This document shows, in pieces, positions 9,104 through 18,872 of a DNA stretch of 43,433 nucleotides. A program made the position numbers and the translations under genes. The stretch comes from Rhodocyclaceae bacterium. GTDB lineage: Bacteria; Pseudomonadota; Gammaproteobacteria; Burkholderiales; Rhodocyclaceae. Location of the stretch: NCBI GenBank assembly GCA_013388985.1, contig JACAEF010000026.1:1-43433 (forward strand), written 5' to 3'. Position 1 is the first letter of the stretch. Each line of letters starts with the position of its first letter. Under the pieces are notes generated by a model. It made no database searches and was not told the origin of the DNA. It saw only the letters and a program-made list of their open reading frames with translations.

Positions 9104-10186
9104 ATGCCCCACCTGTTCGAACCCCTCCAGCTGCGTAACATCACCCTGCCCCACCGCATCGGCATTCCGCCGATGTGTCAGTATTCGGCGCGCGACGGCC
9201 TGGCCAACGACTGGCATTTCGTCCATTACGGCAGTCGCGCGATCGGCGGTGCGGCGCTGTTGATCGTCGAAGCCACCGGCGTTTTGCCCGAAGGCCGCAT
9301 CAGCTTCGGCGACCTTGGGCTGTGGAATGATGCGCAGATCGAGCCGCTCGCGCGCATCGCGCGCTTCGCCAAGGAACACGGTTGCGTGCCGGCGATCCAG
9401 CTCGCCCATGCCGGCCGCAAGGGCGGCGTGGGCTTAGGCTGGCAGAAGCAGGCGACGCTGCCGTCCCACGAAGGCGGCTGGATTCCGGTCGCGCCCTCGC
9501 CGATCGCCTTCGGCGACGGTTACGCGATACCAACCGCGCTCGATGAGGCCGGCATCCGCCATGTGATCGACGGCTTCGCCGCCGCGGCGAAACGCGCGCT
9601 GGCCGCCGGTTTCGATGCCGTCGAAGTGCATGCCGCGCATGGCTATCTGCTGCATCAGTTCCTCTCGCCGCTCTCCAACCATCGTACCGACGCCTGGGGC
9701 GGCAGCTTCGAGAACCGCACCCGGCTGGCGCGCGAGGTGGTCGCCACGGTGCGTGCGGTCTGGCCGGAGCATCTGCCGCTCTTGGTGCGCCTGTCGGCGA
9801 CCGACTGGGTCGAGGGCGGCTGGAACTGCGACGAGACGGTCGAACTGTGCCGGATTCTCAAGACCCTCGGCGTCGATCTCGTCGATGTCTCGTCCGCCGG
9901 CCTCGTACCTTGGGCGCAGATTCCGGTCGGCGCGGGCTTCCAGACCGGATTCGCCGCGCGCATCCGCCGCGAAGCCGATATTCCCACTGCCGCCGTCGGC
10001 CTGATCACCTCGCCACAGCAAGCCGATCACATCGTCCGCACCGGCCAGGCCGACCTGGTGCTGCTCGGCCGCGAGCTGCTGCGCGATCCCTACTGGCCGC
10101 TGCATGCGGCACAGGCGCTCGGCCCGCCGCGCGCCTGGCCGAAGCAATACCTGCGCGCCGCGCCGCCGGGTGCGCCCGCGCGCTGA
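9104..10186 (+). CDS. Old Yellow Enzyme, YqjM/NamA-like (class III) ene-reductase
   Basis: FMN-dependent NADPH oxidoreductase of 360 residues that reduces activated C=C bonds of electrophiles such as enones. The TIM-barrel family features are all seen: PPMCQYSA with the regulatory cysteine C25, QLAHAGRKG around 99-107, the substrate-binding HAAH at 176-179, then DAWGGSFENRTR, and the phosphate-binding LLGRELLRDPYWP near the end. ATG 9104 has a GAGG-type site upstream and begins the conserved MPHLFEPLQL. Its TGA overlaps the next ATG (TGATG at 10184-10188). Confidence 0.93.
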   Translation: MPHLFEPLQLRNITLPHRIGIPPMCQYSARDGLANDWHFVHYGSRAIGGAALLIVEATGVLPEGRISFGDLGLWNDAQIEPLARIARFAKEHGCVPAIQLAHAGRKGGVGLGWQKQATLPSHEGGWIPVAPSPIAFGDGYAIPTALDEAGIRHVIDGFAAAAKRALAAGFDAVEVHAAHGYLLHQFLSPLSNHRTDAWGGSFENRTRLAREVVATVRAVWPEHLPLLVRLSATDWVEGGWNCDETVELCRILKTLGVDLVDVSSAGLVPWAQIPVGAGFQTGFAARIRREADIPTAAVGLITSPQQADHIVRTGQADLVLLGRELLRDPYWPLHAAQALGPPRAWPKQYLRAAPPGAPAR

Positions 10187-10533
10187 TGCGCCTGCCCGAA
10201 TCCCTGCGCGCCTGGGGCACGGCGGACTTCGCCGCCGTGCTCAAGCGCGAACTTTCGCAGCATGCCGACGAGCTGCCGCTGCAGCGGGCGCTCGTCGGCA
10301 CGAGCAGCGTCGCCGATGAGCCGGTCACGGTCGTGCTGCTCGCCGCGCAGGCGGACGCGGCCTGCATTCACGTCAAGGTGGGCATCTTCTTTTCCGGTAT
10401 CCTCGGCGGCTGTTCCTGCGCCGACGATCCGACACCGGTGGAGCCGCAGACCGAATACTGCGAGCTGGTGATCGAGATCGACCGCGAAAGCGGCGAAGTC
10501 AACTTTCTGACGCCGGCGGACGTTGGCGAGTGA
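10186..10533 (+). CDS. Conserved-looking small protein with GGCSCADDP motif, unknown function
   Basis: Protein of 115 residues, start fixed by TGATG overlap with the Old Yellow Enzyme gene. No signal peptide or membrane span. A hydrophobic core (VTVVLLAAQ, IHVKVGIFFSGILGG) leads into a CSC pair and an acidic tail with YCELVIEIDRESGEV, which looks like a small beta-rich fold. The CxC could bind a metal or be redox-active. I do not recognise the family. Its stop precedes the next start by 19 bp. Confidence 0.75.
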   Translation: MRLPESLRAWGTADFAAVLKRELSQHADELPLQRALVGTSSVADEPVTVVLLAAQADAACIHVKVGIFFSGILGGCSCADDPTPVEPQTEYCELVIEIDRESGEVNFLTPADVGE

Positions 10534-10552
10534 ACTCACCGAGGAGGATCTC

Positions 10553-11044
10553 ATGAAACGAACCCGTTCCACTGCCGCATGGCTGCTCGCCGGCCTGCTC
10601 GTCGCAAGCACGCCCGTCTTCGCCGACAAGCCCGACTGGGCCGGCGGCGGCAAGCATGGCAACAAGCACGAAAAGCACGACGACCGCAAGTATCGCGATG
10701 ACCACGATGACGATCGGCGCGGCGGAGCCTACGCATACCGCTTCAGCGACGATTCGCGCCGCATCCTGATCGACTACTACAGCGCGCAGGCGCATGCCGG
10801 CCACTGTCCGCCGGGCTTGAAGAAAAAACACAATGGCTGCGTGCCTCCCGGCCATGCCAAGAAGTGGCGCATCGGTTATGTGCTGCCGGCCGACGTGCGC
10901 TACTACCCGCTGCCGGCCGAGGTGCTCGTGCGTCTGCCGCCTCCACCGCCGCGGCACCGCTATGTGCAGGTGGCCGGCGACATCCTGCTGATCGCCGTCG
11001 GCACCAGCATGGTGGTCGACGCCGTCGAGGATATCCTGCGCTAG
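10553..11044 (+). CDS. Secreted RcnB/CigR-like periplasmic protein
   Basis: Protein of 163 residues with a classic Sec signal peptide (MKRTRSTAAWLLAGLLVAS, cleavage probably after VFA). The mature part starts with a His/Asp/Lys-rich stretch (GNKHEKHDDRKYRDDHDDD), which could bind metal, then PPGLKKKHNGCVPPGHAKKW and LPAEVLVRLPPPPP, and ends with a hydrophobic GDILLIAVGTSMVVDAVEDIL. This layout is that of the CigR/RcnB-type family, linked elsewhere to metal homeostasis or virulence regulation. ATG 10553 is preceded by a strong GAGGAGG site. Its stop is 5 bp from the convergent oxidoreductase gene. Confidence 0.8.
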   Translation: MKRTRSTAAWLLAGLLVASTPVFADKPDWAGGGKHGNKHEKHDDRKYRDDHDDDRRGGAYAYRFSDDSRRILIDYYSAQAHAGHCPPGLKKKHNGCVPPGHAKKWRIGYVLPADVRYYPLPAEVLVRLPPPPPRHRYVQVAGDILLIAVGTSMVVDAVEDILR

Positions 11045-11048
11045 GTTC

Positions 11049-14000
11049 TTACAGGAGCACCCGCTCGATGCCGCCCGCGTTGGCGGCATCGACGTAGCGT
11101 TCGAGCCAGTCCGCGCCGAGGATGTGGCGCGCGAGCTCGACGACGATGTAGTCGGCCTCGAGCGGCGCATCCTCGCGATAGCGCGCCAGTCCCTGCAGGC
11201 AGCTCGGGCAGCTGGTGAGGATCTTCGTCGTCGCCGGTGCCGTCTCACCAGCGCCGAGTTTCGCGATGCCGGCGATGATCTCTTCCTGCTTGCGGAAACG
11301 CACCTGCGTCGCCACGTCGGGGCGCGTCACGGCCAGCGTGCCGGATTCGCCGCAACAGCGGTCGTTGAGATCGACGCGCTGGCCGAGCAGCCGGTTGGCT
11401 ACCTGCGTGCCGTTGTAGATCTTCATCGGCGTGTGGCAGGGCTCGTGATACATGTAGCGCGTGCCAGGCACGCCTTCGAGCCGCACCCCTTTCTCCATCA
11501 GATACTCGTGGATGTCGATCAGCCGGCAGCCGGGGAAGATCTTGTCGAACTGGTAGGTTTCGAGCTGGTCGAGACAGGTGCCGCAGCTGACGATCACGGT
11601 CCTGATGTCGAGGTAGTTGAGCGTGTTGGCGACGCGATGGAACAGCACGCGGTTTTGCGTCGTGATCATCGTGCCCTTGTCTTCTTCGCCGGCCGAGGTC
11701 TGCGGATAGCCGCAGCACAGATAGCCCGGCGGCAGCACGATCGTCGCCCCGACATGCCAGAGCATCGCCTGCGTCGCGAGCCCGACCTGGGAAAACAAAC
11801 GCTCCGAGCCGCAGCCCGGGAAGTAGAACACCGCCTCGCCATCCTCGGCCGCCCGCTGCGGATCGCGGATCACCGGAATGATCCTCGCATCCTCGATGTC
11901 GAGCAGGGCGCGCGCCGTGCGGCGCGGCACGTTCGCCGGCAGCGGCTTGTTGAGGAAATGGATCACCTGCGCCTTGACCTCCGGCCGGCCGAGCGAGGCG
12001 GGCGGGTGACGCACCGTCTCCTGCGTCAGACCGAACATCTTCGCCACGGCATGTCCCAGCCGCTGGGCCTTGTAACCGAGATCGATCATGCCGCTCTTGA
12101 GCAGCCGGATGCGCGCCGGATCGGTGGCGGAGAGGAACGCCATCGCCAGTTTCGTGCCGGGCGAGGTCTTCTTCTTGCCGGCGCGGCGCAGGAAATTGCG
12201 CATCGCGATCGAGACGTCGCCGAAGTCGATATCGACCGGGCAGGGCTTCAGACAGCGATGACAGACCGTGCAGTGGTCGGCGACATCGCCGAATTCCTCG
12301 AAGTGCTTGAGCGAAATGCCGCGCCGCGTCTGTTCCTCGTAGAGAAAGGCCTCGACCAGCAGGCCGACGCCGAGGATCTTGTTACGCGGGCTGTAGAGCA
12401 GGTTGGCGCGCGGCACGTGGGTCGAACACACGGGCTTGCACTTGCCGCAGCGCAGGCAGTCCTTGACCATGTCCGCGATCCGCCCGATCTCGGACTGCTC
12501 CATGATCAGCGATTCGACGCCGAGCAGCGCGAACGACGGCGTATAGGCGTTGGCGAGGTTCGCGCCGGGCATGAGCTTGCCCTTGTTGAAATGTCCCTGT
12601 GGATCGATGCGGTGCTTGTAAGCGCGGAAGGGCGCAAGTTCCGCGTCGGAAAGGTAATCGAGCTTGGTGATGCCGATGCCATGCTCGCCGGAAATCACCC
12701 CGCCGAGACTCTTCGCCAGCGCCATGATGCGGTCGACGGTCTGGTAGGCCGTCTGCAGCATCGCGTAATTGTCGGAGTTGACCGGGATGTTGGTATGCAC
12801 GTTGCCGTCGCCGGCATGCATGTGCAGGGCGATGAACAGGCGGCCGCGCAGCACTTCCTGGTGGATCGCCTCGATGCGCGCGCGCGTCGGCCCGTAGGCG
12901 TCGCCGGCGAAGATTTCCTCGAGCAGCGGCTTGAGCTCGCTCTTCCAGGAGACGCGCAGGTGGTGATCCTGCAGCGCCGGGAAATGCGTGTCGAGATCGT
13001 CGAGCAATCCCTGCCAGCGCGCCCGCACCTCGGCCACCGCGGCGAGCGCCAGCTCGCGCCGCTCGCCGATCAGCGCACGGCCGGAAAGCCCCGCGTCGCC
13101 GACATGCAGCGGCAGATCGCCGCGGAGGAATTCGCTCAGCGCGTCGCACAGCGCGAGCTTGTTGGCGATCGACAGCTCGATGTTCAGCCGGTCGATGCCG
13201 TCGCAATAATCGCCCATGCGCGGCAGGGGAATGACGACGTCCTCGTTGATCTTGAAGGCGTTGGTATGACGCGAGATCGCCGCGGTGCGCGCGCGGTCGA
13301 GCCAGAACTGCTTGCGTGCTTCCGCCGTCACCGCGATGAAGCCTTCGCCGCCGCGCCGGTTGGCCATCTTCACCACTTCCGAGGTGGCGCGCATCACGGC
13401 CGCCTCGTCTTCGCCGACGATGTCGCCGATCAGCACCATCTTCGGCCGGCCGTGACGCTTCGCCTTGGTCGCATAGCCGACCGCCTTCACATAACGTTCG
13501 TCCAGATGCTCGAGGCCGGCCAGCTGCACCCCGGCCGCGAGCCCCGCGCCGCCGGGCTTGAAATAGTCGGTGATCTCGACGATGGCAGGCACCGCGTCCG
13601 CGACCCGCCCGAAGAATTCGAGGCAGACGGTGCGCTGCACGGGTGGCATCTTGTGCAGGATCCATACCGCCGAGGTGATCAGCCCGTCGCAGCCTTCTTT
13701 CTGCACCCCCGGCAGCCCGGCGAGGAACTTGTCGGTGACGTCCTTGCCGAGTCCCGTCTTGCGGAAGCTGGCACCCGGAATCTCCAGCATCTCCTCGCGC
13801 ACGACGCTGCCGTCGTCGGCGAAATGGCGGACGCGGAAGGTCGCCGTCTGCTGGTCGTGGATCTTGCCCAGATTGTGGTTGAGGCGCTCGACCTCGAGCC
13901 AGCGACCCTCGGTATCCACCATGCGCCACGAGGCGAGGTTGTCGAGCGCCGTGCCCCAGAGCACGGCCTTCTTGCCGCCGGCGTTCATCGCGATGTTGCC

Positions 14001-14819
14001 GCCGATGCAGGACGCATCGGCCGAGGTCGGATCGCAGGCGAACACCAGGCCGGCCTCCTCGGCGCGTTCCATGACGCGGCGCGTGACCACGCCGGCGCCG
14101 GTGCGGATCGTCGCATAGGGGCGGTCGAGCCCCGGCAGCACCGTCTCGACCACCTCACCAATGTCGATCAGCTTTTCGGTGTTGATCACCGCCGAGCGCG
14201 GATCGAGCGGGATCGCCCCGCCGGTGTAGCCCGTGCCGCCGCCACGCGGAATGATGGTCAGCCCCAGCTCGATGCAGCCGCGCACCAGCGGGGCGATTTC
14301 TTCCTCGCTGTCGGGCGTGAGCACGACGAACGGATATTCGACGCGCCAGTCGGTCGCGTCGGTGACGTGCGAGACGCGCGAGAGACCGTCGAAACAGATG
14401 TTGTCGCGGCGCGTGTGACGGGAGAGCCGCTCTCTGACCTTCTTGCGCAACGCCGCCGTTTCGTCGAACCACTGGGCGAAATCCGCCACCGCCTTTTCGG
14501 CCGCGGCCAGCAGCCGCGCCACGGCCGCGTTGCCCTGGCGGCGTTTCTCGATCTCGGCGAGACGGTGCCGGAGCGCGCCGATCAAGGCCGCGCGCCGCTC
14601 GCGGCTCGCCAGCAGATCGTCTTCGAGATAGGGATTGCGCCGCACCACCCAGATGTCACCGAGCACCTCGTAGAGCATGCGCGCGGAACGGCCGGTGACG
14701 CGCTGGCTGCGCAGCTCGTCGAGGATCGCCCACATGTCCGCGCCGAGCAGGCGGATGACGATCTCGCGGTCGGAAAACGAGGTGGTGTTGTAGGGAATTT
14801 CCCGGAGGCGGGCGGTCAT
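11049..14819 (-). CDS. DUF3683-FAD oxidase-ferredoxin-CCG fusion oxidoreductase
   Basis: Very large protein of 1256 residues combining the parts of a D-lactate/glycolate dehydrogenase. An N-terminal DUF3683-like domain (about 1-130) precedes a PCMH-type FAD-binding domain with [11 protein letters not shown] at 191-201 and an FAD-oxidase C domain to about 740. Two 4Fe-4S motifs follow ([11 protein letters not shown] near 787, [12 protein letters not shown] near 849). Two cysteine-rich CCG regions follow (GCGSERLF near 1000; CHEP-like and RCCGESG near 1125-1165). It probably oxidises a 2-hydroxyacid and passes electrons to quinone or another carrier; the substrate is unknown. Near residue 1190 the peptide KLGAGETAP is encoded by a repeat core (11236-11261) in a linker before LTSCPSC. 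It follows yqaA by 42 bp. Confidence 0.92.
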   Translation of the reverse strand: MTARLREIPYNTTSFSDREIVIRLLGADMWAILDELRSQRVTGRSARMLYEVLGDIWVVRRNPYLEDDLLASRERRAALIGALRHRLAEIEKRRQGNAAVARLLAAAEKAVADFAQWFDETAALRKKVRERLSRHTRRDNICFDGLSRVSHVTDATDWRVEYPFVVLTPDSEEEIAPLVRGCIELGLTIIPRGGGTGYTGGAIPLDPRSAVINTEKLIDIGEVVETVLPGLDRPYATIRTGAGVVTRRVMERAEEAGLVFACDPTSADASCIGGNIAMNAGGKKAVLWGTALDNLASWRMVDTEGRWLEVERLNHNLGKIHDQQTATFRVRHFADDGSVVREEMLEIPGASFRKTGLGKDVTDKFLAGLPGVQKEGCDGLITSAVWILHKMPPVQRTVCLEFFGRVADAVPAIVEITDYFKPGGAGLAAGVQLAGLEHLDERYVKAVGYATKAKRHGRPKMVLIGDIVGEDEAAVMRATSEVVKMANRRGGEGFIAVTAEARKQFWLDRARTAAISRHTNAFKINEDVVIPLPRMGDYCDGIDRLNIELSIANKLALCDALSEFLRGDLPLHVGDAGLSGRALIGERRELALAAVAEVRARWQGLLDDLDTHFPALQDHHLRVSWKSELKPLLEEIFAGDAYGPTRARIEAIHQEVLRGRLFIALHMHAGDGNVHTNIPVNSDNYAMLQTAYQTVDRIMALAKSLGGVISGEHGIGITKLDYLSDAELAPFRAYKHRIDPQGHFNKGKLMPGANLANAYTPSFALLGVESLIMEQSEIGRIADMVKDCLRCGKCKPVCSTHVPRANLLYSPRNKILGVGLLVEAFLYEEQTRRGISLKHFEEFGDVADHCTVCHRCLKPCPVDIDFGDVSIAMRNFLRRAGKKKTSPGTKLAMAFLSATDPARIRLLKSGMIDLGYKAQRLGHAVAKMFGLTQETVRHPPASLGRPEVKAQVIHFLNKPLPANVPRRTARALLDIEDARIIPVIRDPQRAAEDGEAVFYFPGCGSERLFSQVGLATQAMLWHVGATIVLPPGYLCCGYPQTSAGEEDKGTMITTQNRVLFHRVANTLNYLDIRTVIVSCGTCLDQLETYQFDKIFPGCRLIDIHEYLMEKGVRLEGVPGTRYMYHEPCHTPMKIYNGTQVANRLLGQRVDLNDRCCGESGTLAVTRPDVATQVRFRKQEEIIAGIAKLGAGETAPATTKILTSCPSCLQGLARYREDAPLEADYIVVELARHILGADWLERYVDAANAGGIERVLL
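11236..11261 (+). repeat. Dispersed element, core copy D inside the DUF3683 oxidoreductase
   Basis: Core copy GGTGCCGTCTCACCAGCGCC then GAGTTT. On the minus strand it is read in frame as KLGAGETAP, the same reading frame used in yqaA, mltA and birA. The more diverged CTCACC block suggests an old or coding-adapted copy. Confidence 0.6.
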
Positions 14820-14861
14820 GGCATCGAGGTTCGCTGCAAGGCAGCAAATTCTAACCGATCG

Positions 14862-15338
14862 TCAACTGCTCGCCGCCCACAGCAGCACGGCATAACGCGC
14901 GCCCTTGCCGAACGCCATCCAGAACATCGAAGACAACCAGGGGAGGCGCAGCCAGCCGGCGGCGCCGCAGAGCACGTCGCCAACCAGCGGTGCCCAGGCG
15001 AACAGCAGCAGCGGCGCGCCGTGGCGCTCCAGCCAGGCGATCGCCCGTGCCGTCCCGCCAGCGCCGACTTTTCGAGACGAGACGGCGCCCGGCGGGACGA
15101 CCTCGTTCCCGCCAGCGCCGACTTTTGCCGGCAGCCAGCGCCCCAAGGCATAGGTGGTCATGCCCCCCAGCGTGTTGCCCAGCGTCGCCAGTATCAGCGC
15201 CGCTGTGGCTTGTTCGGGACGAGCGAGCACGACGGCGAGGAACGCCGCTTCGGAGCCGCCCGGCAACAGCGTCGCGGCCAGGAAACTGGCGAGCAGCAGG
15301 CCGGCGAGGCTCGCCTCGGGAGTGAAGAGAAACGCCAT
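14862..15338 (-). CDS. yqaA: YqaA family membrane protein carrying an in-frame repeat insertion
   Basis: Small DedA-like inner-membrane protein of 158 residues related to E. coli YqaA (about 142 residues, unknown function). Shared landmarks are ATLLPGGSE, LGNTLGGMTTYALGR, the hydrophobic WAPLVGDVLCGAAGW and the C-terminal GKGARYAVLL. Between LGRWLP and IAWLERHG, residues 72-97 (KVGAGGNEVVPP.. to ..KVGAGGTA) are encoded wholly by the dispersed repeat. As I recall E. coli YqaA, about 10 residues occupy this loop against about 29 here, so the excess of 18-19 residues matches one 54-bp unit. Reading frame and downstream membrane segments are preserved. It diverges from ilvA by 46 bp; an upstream in-frame ATG at 15362 is less likely. 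Confidence 0.85.
   Translation of the reverse strand: MAFLFTPEASLAGLLLASFLAATLLPGGSEAAFLAVVLARPEQATAALILATLGNTLGGMTTYALGRWLPAKVGAGGNEVVPPGAVSSRKVGAGGTARAIAWLERHGAPLLLFAWAPLVGDVLCGAAGWLRLPWLSSMFWMAFGKGARYAVLLWAASS
15047..15126 (+). repeat. Dispersed element, full 54-bp unit plus core (copy B) inside yqaA
   Basis: Two cores 54 bp apart (CCAG at 15058 and 15112). The arms CGTCCCGCC (15051-15059) and GGCGGGACG (15091-15099) can form a 9-bp stem. Minus-strand reading gives KVGAGGNEVVPPGAVSSR followed by KVGAGGTA. Confidence 0.9.
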
Positions 15339-15384
15339 GCCCCATGTTACCCTTGCGGGCACTCATCATTTCCCCGCACGCATC

Positions 15385-16890
15385 ATGGATTACCTGGAAA
15401 GAATCCTCAACGCCCGCGTCTATGACGTGGCCATCGAGTCGCCGCTGGAATTCGCGCCGAACCTCTCCGCCCGCAGCGGCAACCGCATGCTGCTCAAGCG
15501 CGAGGACATGCAGCCGGTGTTCAGCTTCAAGCTGCGCGGTGCCTACAACAAGATCGCCCATCTGACGCCGCAGCAAAGGAAGCGCGGCGTGATCTGCGCC
15601 TCGGCCGGCAATCACGCCCAGGGTGTCGCGCTCGCCGCGCAGAAACTGGGCATCCGCGCGGTGATCGTGATGCCGGTCACCACGCCGCAGATCAAGATCG
15701 ATGCGGTGAACAAGCGCGGCGCCGAGGTGGTGCTCCACGGTGACAGTTACGACGCCGCCTATGCCCACGCGCGCGAGCTGGAAAAGCGCGAGAAGCTCAG
15801 CTTCGTGCATCCCTTCGACGACCCGGACGTGATCGCCGGCCAGGGCACGATCGGCATGGAGATCCTGCGCCAGCATCCCGACCCGATCGATGCGGTGTTC
15901 TGCTGCGTCGGCGGCGGCGGCCTGATCTCCGGCGTGGCCGCCTACATCAAGCGCCTGCGGCCGCAGACGAAGATCGTCGGCGTCGAGGCCGTCGATGCCG
16001 ACGCGATGGCGAAGTCGCTTGCGGCCGGCAAGCGCGTGCGCCTCGAGCAGGTCGGCCTGTTTGCCGATGGTGCGGCGGTGAAGATGGTCGGCGAGGAAAC
16101 CTTCCGGCTGTGCCGCGACTATGTCGATGAAATGGTGCTGGTCGACACCGACGCGATCTGCGCCGCGATCAAGGATGTCTTCGAGGATACGCGCTCGATC
16201 CTCGAGCCCGCCGGCGCACTGGCGGTGGCCGGCGCCAAGGCCTGGGCCGCGCGGCACAAGGCGCATGGCAGAACCCTGGTCGCCGTCGCTTCCGGCGCCA
16301 ACATGAATTTCGACCGCCTGCGCTTCGTCGCCGAACGCGCCGAGGTCGGCGAGCAGCGCGAGGCGGTGTTCGCCGTCACGCTGCCGGAAAAACCCGGCAG
16401 CTACCGGAAGTTCGTCTCGCTGATCGGCAACCGCAACATCACGGAGTTCAACTACCGCTATCACGATCCGCGCGAAGCGCACGTTTTCGTCGGCATCCAG
16501 GTGCATCACCGCGGCGAGGCGACCAAGCTCGCCGAACTGCTGCGCCGCCACGGCTACGCCACGCTCGACCTCACCGACGACGAAATGGCCAAGCTGCACA
16601 TCCGTCATCTGGTCGGCGGCCATGCTCCGCAGGTGCGGGACGAAATCCTCTACCGCTTCGAGTTTCCGGAGCGCCCCGGCGCGCTGATGAATTTCCTCGA
16701 CAAGATGAGCGCCGGCTGGAACATCAGCCTGTTCCACTACCGCAACCACGGCGCCGACACCGGGCGCGTGCTGGTCGGCATGCAGGTGCCGCAACGGGAG
16801 ATGCGCGAATTTCGCACCTTCCTGAGGAACCTCGGCTATCGCTACTGGGACGAGTCCCACAATCCGGCTTACCGGCTGTTTCTTGGCTGA
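15385..16890 (+). CDS. ilvA: Threonine ammonia-lyase, biosynthetic
   Basis: PLP enzyme of 501 residues deaminating threonine to 2-oxobutanoate, the first step of isoleucine synthesis. Catalytic lysine K49 lies in FSFKLRGAYNK; SAGNHAQG (73-80) and the glycine-rich CCVGGGGLISG bind the cofactor phosphate. From about residue 325 there are two ACT-like regulatory domains (EKPGSYRKFVSLIG and ERPGALMNFLDKM), as in the long isoleucine-inhibited form. ATG 15385 begins MDYLERIL, the usual family start; an upstream in-frame ATG would overlap yqaA. No clear ribosome-binding site is visible. Confidence 0.96.
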   Translation: MDYLERILNARVYDVAIESPLEFAPNLSARSGNRMLLKREDMQPVFSFKLRGAYNKIAHLTPQQRKRGVICASAGNHAQGVALAAQKLGIRAVIVMPVTTPQIKIDAVNKRGAEVVLHGDSYDAAYAHARELEKREKLSFVHPFDDPDVIAGQGTIGMEILRQHPDPIDAVFCCVGGGGLISGVAAYIKRLRPQTKIVGVEAVDADAMAKSLAAGKRVRLEQVGLFADGAAVKMVGEETFRLCRDYVDEMVLVDTDAICAAIKDVFEDTRSILEPAGALAVAGAKAWAARHKAHGRTLVAVASGANMNFDRLRFVAERAEVGEQREAVFAVTLPEKPGSYRKFVSLIGNRNITEFNYRYHDPREAHVFVGIQVHHRGEATKLAELLRRHGYATLDLTDDEMAKLHIRHLVGGHAPQVRDEILYRFEFPERPGALMNFLDKMSAGWNISLFHYRNHGADTGRVLVGMQVPQREMREFRTFLRNLGYRYWDESHNPAYRLFLG

Positions 16891-16934
16891 CGAGAACGGC
16901 CGGCCGCCGGCGCAATCATCCTTGACGCGTCGCC

Positions 16935-18332
16935 ATGTTTTCTTCCAGCCTGATTCCTTCGCCGTCTGCGCATGGACTGATGGTGGCGCTCTCCTTGCTC
17001 ATTTACGTCGTCGCCAGTCACGTCCTGCAGCAGCGCCGGCACCCTTCTGCCGCCATCGGCTGGGTGCTGTTCATCTTGCTGATGCCTTATGCGGCGCTTC
17101 CGCTTTATCTGGTTTTCGGCACGCGCAAGCGCGTCCGTCCCGGCCGGCTCCCGCCGTTGCCCAGGGCCGCGGAAACGACGGAACGCGATTGGCCGGCCGT
17201 GATGGCGGCGGCGTTGCGGATTCCCGCGCCCGTTTGTTACCGCGAGTTGAGGATTCATGCCGATGGCGCCGATGCGTTGCGCGCGTTGCTGCAGGTGATC
17301 GACGCTGCGGAACATACGCTGGATGTCTGCACCTTCGCGTTCGCGCGCGACGAGGTCGGGACGGTGATCGCTGCGCATCTGGCCGAGCGGGCCCGCGCCG
17401 GTGTGCGGGTCAGGCTGTTGCTCGACGGCGTGGGTTGCCGGCTCCACAGCCGTCCCGACTTGCCGGCGCTGCAGGCGGCGGGCGTGGCGGTCGTGCTGTT
17501 CGTCCCCCTCCTGCATTCGCCGCTCAGGGGCCGTGTCAATCTGCGCAACCACCGCAAACTCGTGGTCGCCGACGCAGGCCATGCCACGGAACGGCTCTGG
17601 TGCGGAGGGCGCAATCTGGCCGCGGAATACTTTACGGGACATGCAGGACAGATGCCCTGGCGCGATCTGAGCTTCGATCTGCGCGGCGAGTTCGTCCGCC
17701 AGGCGGCCCGGCTGTTCGAAAGCGACTGGTCGTTTGCCCGCGGCAACGGCGGGGCGTCTGGCGCCCCCGCGCATGTTGCCGTGGAGCCGGCTTGCGACCC
17801 TTGCGCCCAGCTGGTGGCTTCCGGGCCCGACCGGGCCGAAGATACGGTGCATGAACTCTTGATGGCCGCCGCCTATCGGGCGCGCGCGCGGATCGCACTG
17901 GCATCGCCTTACGTGGTGCTGGACGAGTCTCTGTCGTCAGCGCTCGCGCTGGCGGCCCGCCGCGGTGTGCGCGTGGATCTGCTGCTGCCCGCCCGATCCA
18001 ATCACCGCCTCGCCGACATCGCGCGCCATCGTTCCCTGCGCATCCTCGCCGATGCCGGCGTCAGGCTGTGGCTGGCGCCAGGAATGCTGCACGCCAAGCT
18101 GGTGGTCGTCGATGATGTGCTCGCCCTCGCCGGCAGCGCGAACCTGGACAGTCGCAGCCTGTTTCTCAATTACGAGCTGATGTGCGCTTTTCACGACGCC
18201 GCCGATGTCGGCCGCTTCATGGCCTGGTTCGAGCGCGAATTGGAAACCGCGCACCCCTATGTGGCCCATCCGCCGGGGCTGTGGCGCGATCTCGGCGAGG
18301 GTCTCGTCTTGTGGCTCGGTTTCCAGGTCTGA
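16935..18332 (+). CDS. cls: Cardiolipin synthase-like phospholipase D family protein
   Basis: Protein of 465 residues with two N-terminal membrane segments (about 15-32 and 42-62) and two phospholipase-D HKD motifs: NHRKLVVAD near 205 and HAKLVVVDD near 386, the latter followed by GSANLDSRS. This is the standard cardiolipin synthase layout: two phosphatidylglycerol molecules, or PG plus PE, are joined at the inner membrane. Spacing HxKxxxxD is intact in both motifs. It lies 44 bp after ilvA and may be transcribed with it, and ends 13 bp from the convergent channel gene. Another phosphatidyl-transferase specificity is possible. Confidence 0.9.
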   Translation: MFSSSLIPSPSAHGLMVALSLLIYVVASHVLQQRRHPSAAIGWVLFILLMPYAALPLYLVFGTRKRVRPGRLPPLPRAAETTERDWPAVMAAALRIPAPVCYRELRIHADGADALRALLQVIDAAEHTLDVCTFAFARDEVGTVIAAHLAERARAGVRVRLLLDGVGCRLHSRPDLPALQAAGVAVVLFVPLLHSPLRGRVNLRNHRKLVVADAGHATERLWCGGRNLAAEYFTGHAGQMPWRDLSFDLRGEFVRQAARLFESDWSFARGNGGASGAPAHVAVEPACDPCAQLVASGPDRAEDTVHELLMAAAYRARARIALASPYVVLDESLSSALALAARRGVRVDLLLPARSNHRLADIARHRSLRILADAGVRLWLAPGMLHAKLVVVDDVLALAGSANLDSRSLFLNYELMCAFHDAADVGRFMAWFERELETAHPYVAHPPGLWRDLGEGLVLWLGFQV

Positions 18333-18345
18333 AGAACGGCAATCC

Positions 18346-18849
18346 TCAGCGGAGATTGATGTCGTCATTGACAGCGGCCGGAGCCGCAGTGATTGCCGCC
18401 TGCTTGGCACTGCCGTCGGCATCGTCGTCGCGCCAGAAGCGTTCCATGTTCACAAAGGTGAATGATGCGGACCAGCCGATCAACAGCAGGCCATTGAGCG
18501 CTTCGATTCCGCAGACCATGCGCAAGGGGCCGGTGGGGAAGATGTCGCCCAGCCCCACGGAAGTGAAGGTTTCAGCGGAGAAATAAAGGAAGGTGGAAAA
18601 GGTGTTGGAAAAATTCCCGCCAAAATTTCCCATCCCGAACTCGTCCCGGAGCAGGTAATAAGCGATGGCGTACAACGCTATCTCCAGCATGTGGGCGGCG
18701 AATATCGCGAACATGCTGAAAAGGACGCGCAACCGGCCGTGACTAGTGACGCGCTGGATCACGGCCGAGATGATGCGTAACGACTCGTAATGCATGAGTG
18801 TCGTGGCGATGACAAGCGTAGCGCAGACGAAGACCGGCATCAACGGCAT
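18346..18849 (-). CDS. Two-TM ion channel family protein
   Basis: Protein of 167 residues with an N-terminal hydrophobic segment, a second segment (VLFSMFAIFAAHMLEIALYA), a pore-loop region and a last membrane helix (IEALNGLLLIGWSASFTF). The putative selectivity filter reads TSVGLGD, a variant of the potassium TVGYGD, with Leu in place of the conserved Tyr. The acidic tail (RDDDADG) is cytoplasmic. It is third in the run Sel1 > DUF599 > channel with a 23-bp gap. Potassium conduction is inferred from the family. Confidence 0.82.
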   Translation of the reverse strand: MPLMPVFVCATLVIATTLMHYESLRIISAVIQRVTSHGRLRVLFSMFAIFAAHMLEIALYAIAYYLLRDEFGMGNFGGNFSNTFSTFLYFSAETFTSVGLGDIFPTGPLRMVCGIEALNGLLLIGWSASFTFVNMERFWRDDDADGSAKQAAITAAPAAVNDDINLR

Positions 18850-18872
18850 GGCGGATCCGGAGGCAAGCGATG

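Noticed and set aside
8501-9165. Upstream extension of the YjbQ gene through the exporter region
   Set aside because: That frame runs across the LysE/RhtB gene in the wrong frame; the ATGA overlap at 8415-8418 and the family N-terminus fix the start at 8418.
11124-15425. Very long plus-strand open frame (1433 codons) antisense to the DUF3683 oxidoreductase
   Set aside because: High GC leaves shadow frames open; its translation has no recognisable domain while the minus strand encodes an intact multi-domain enzyme.
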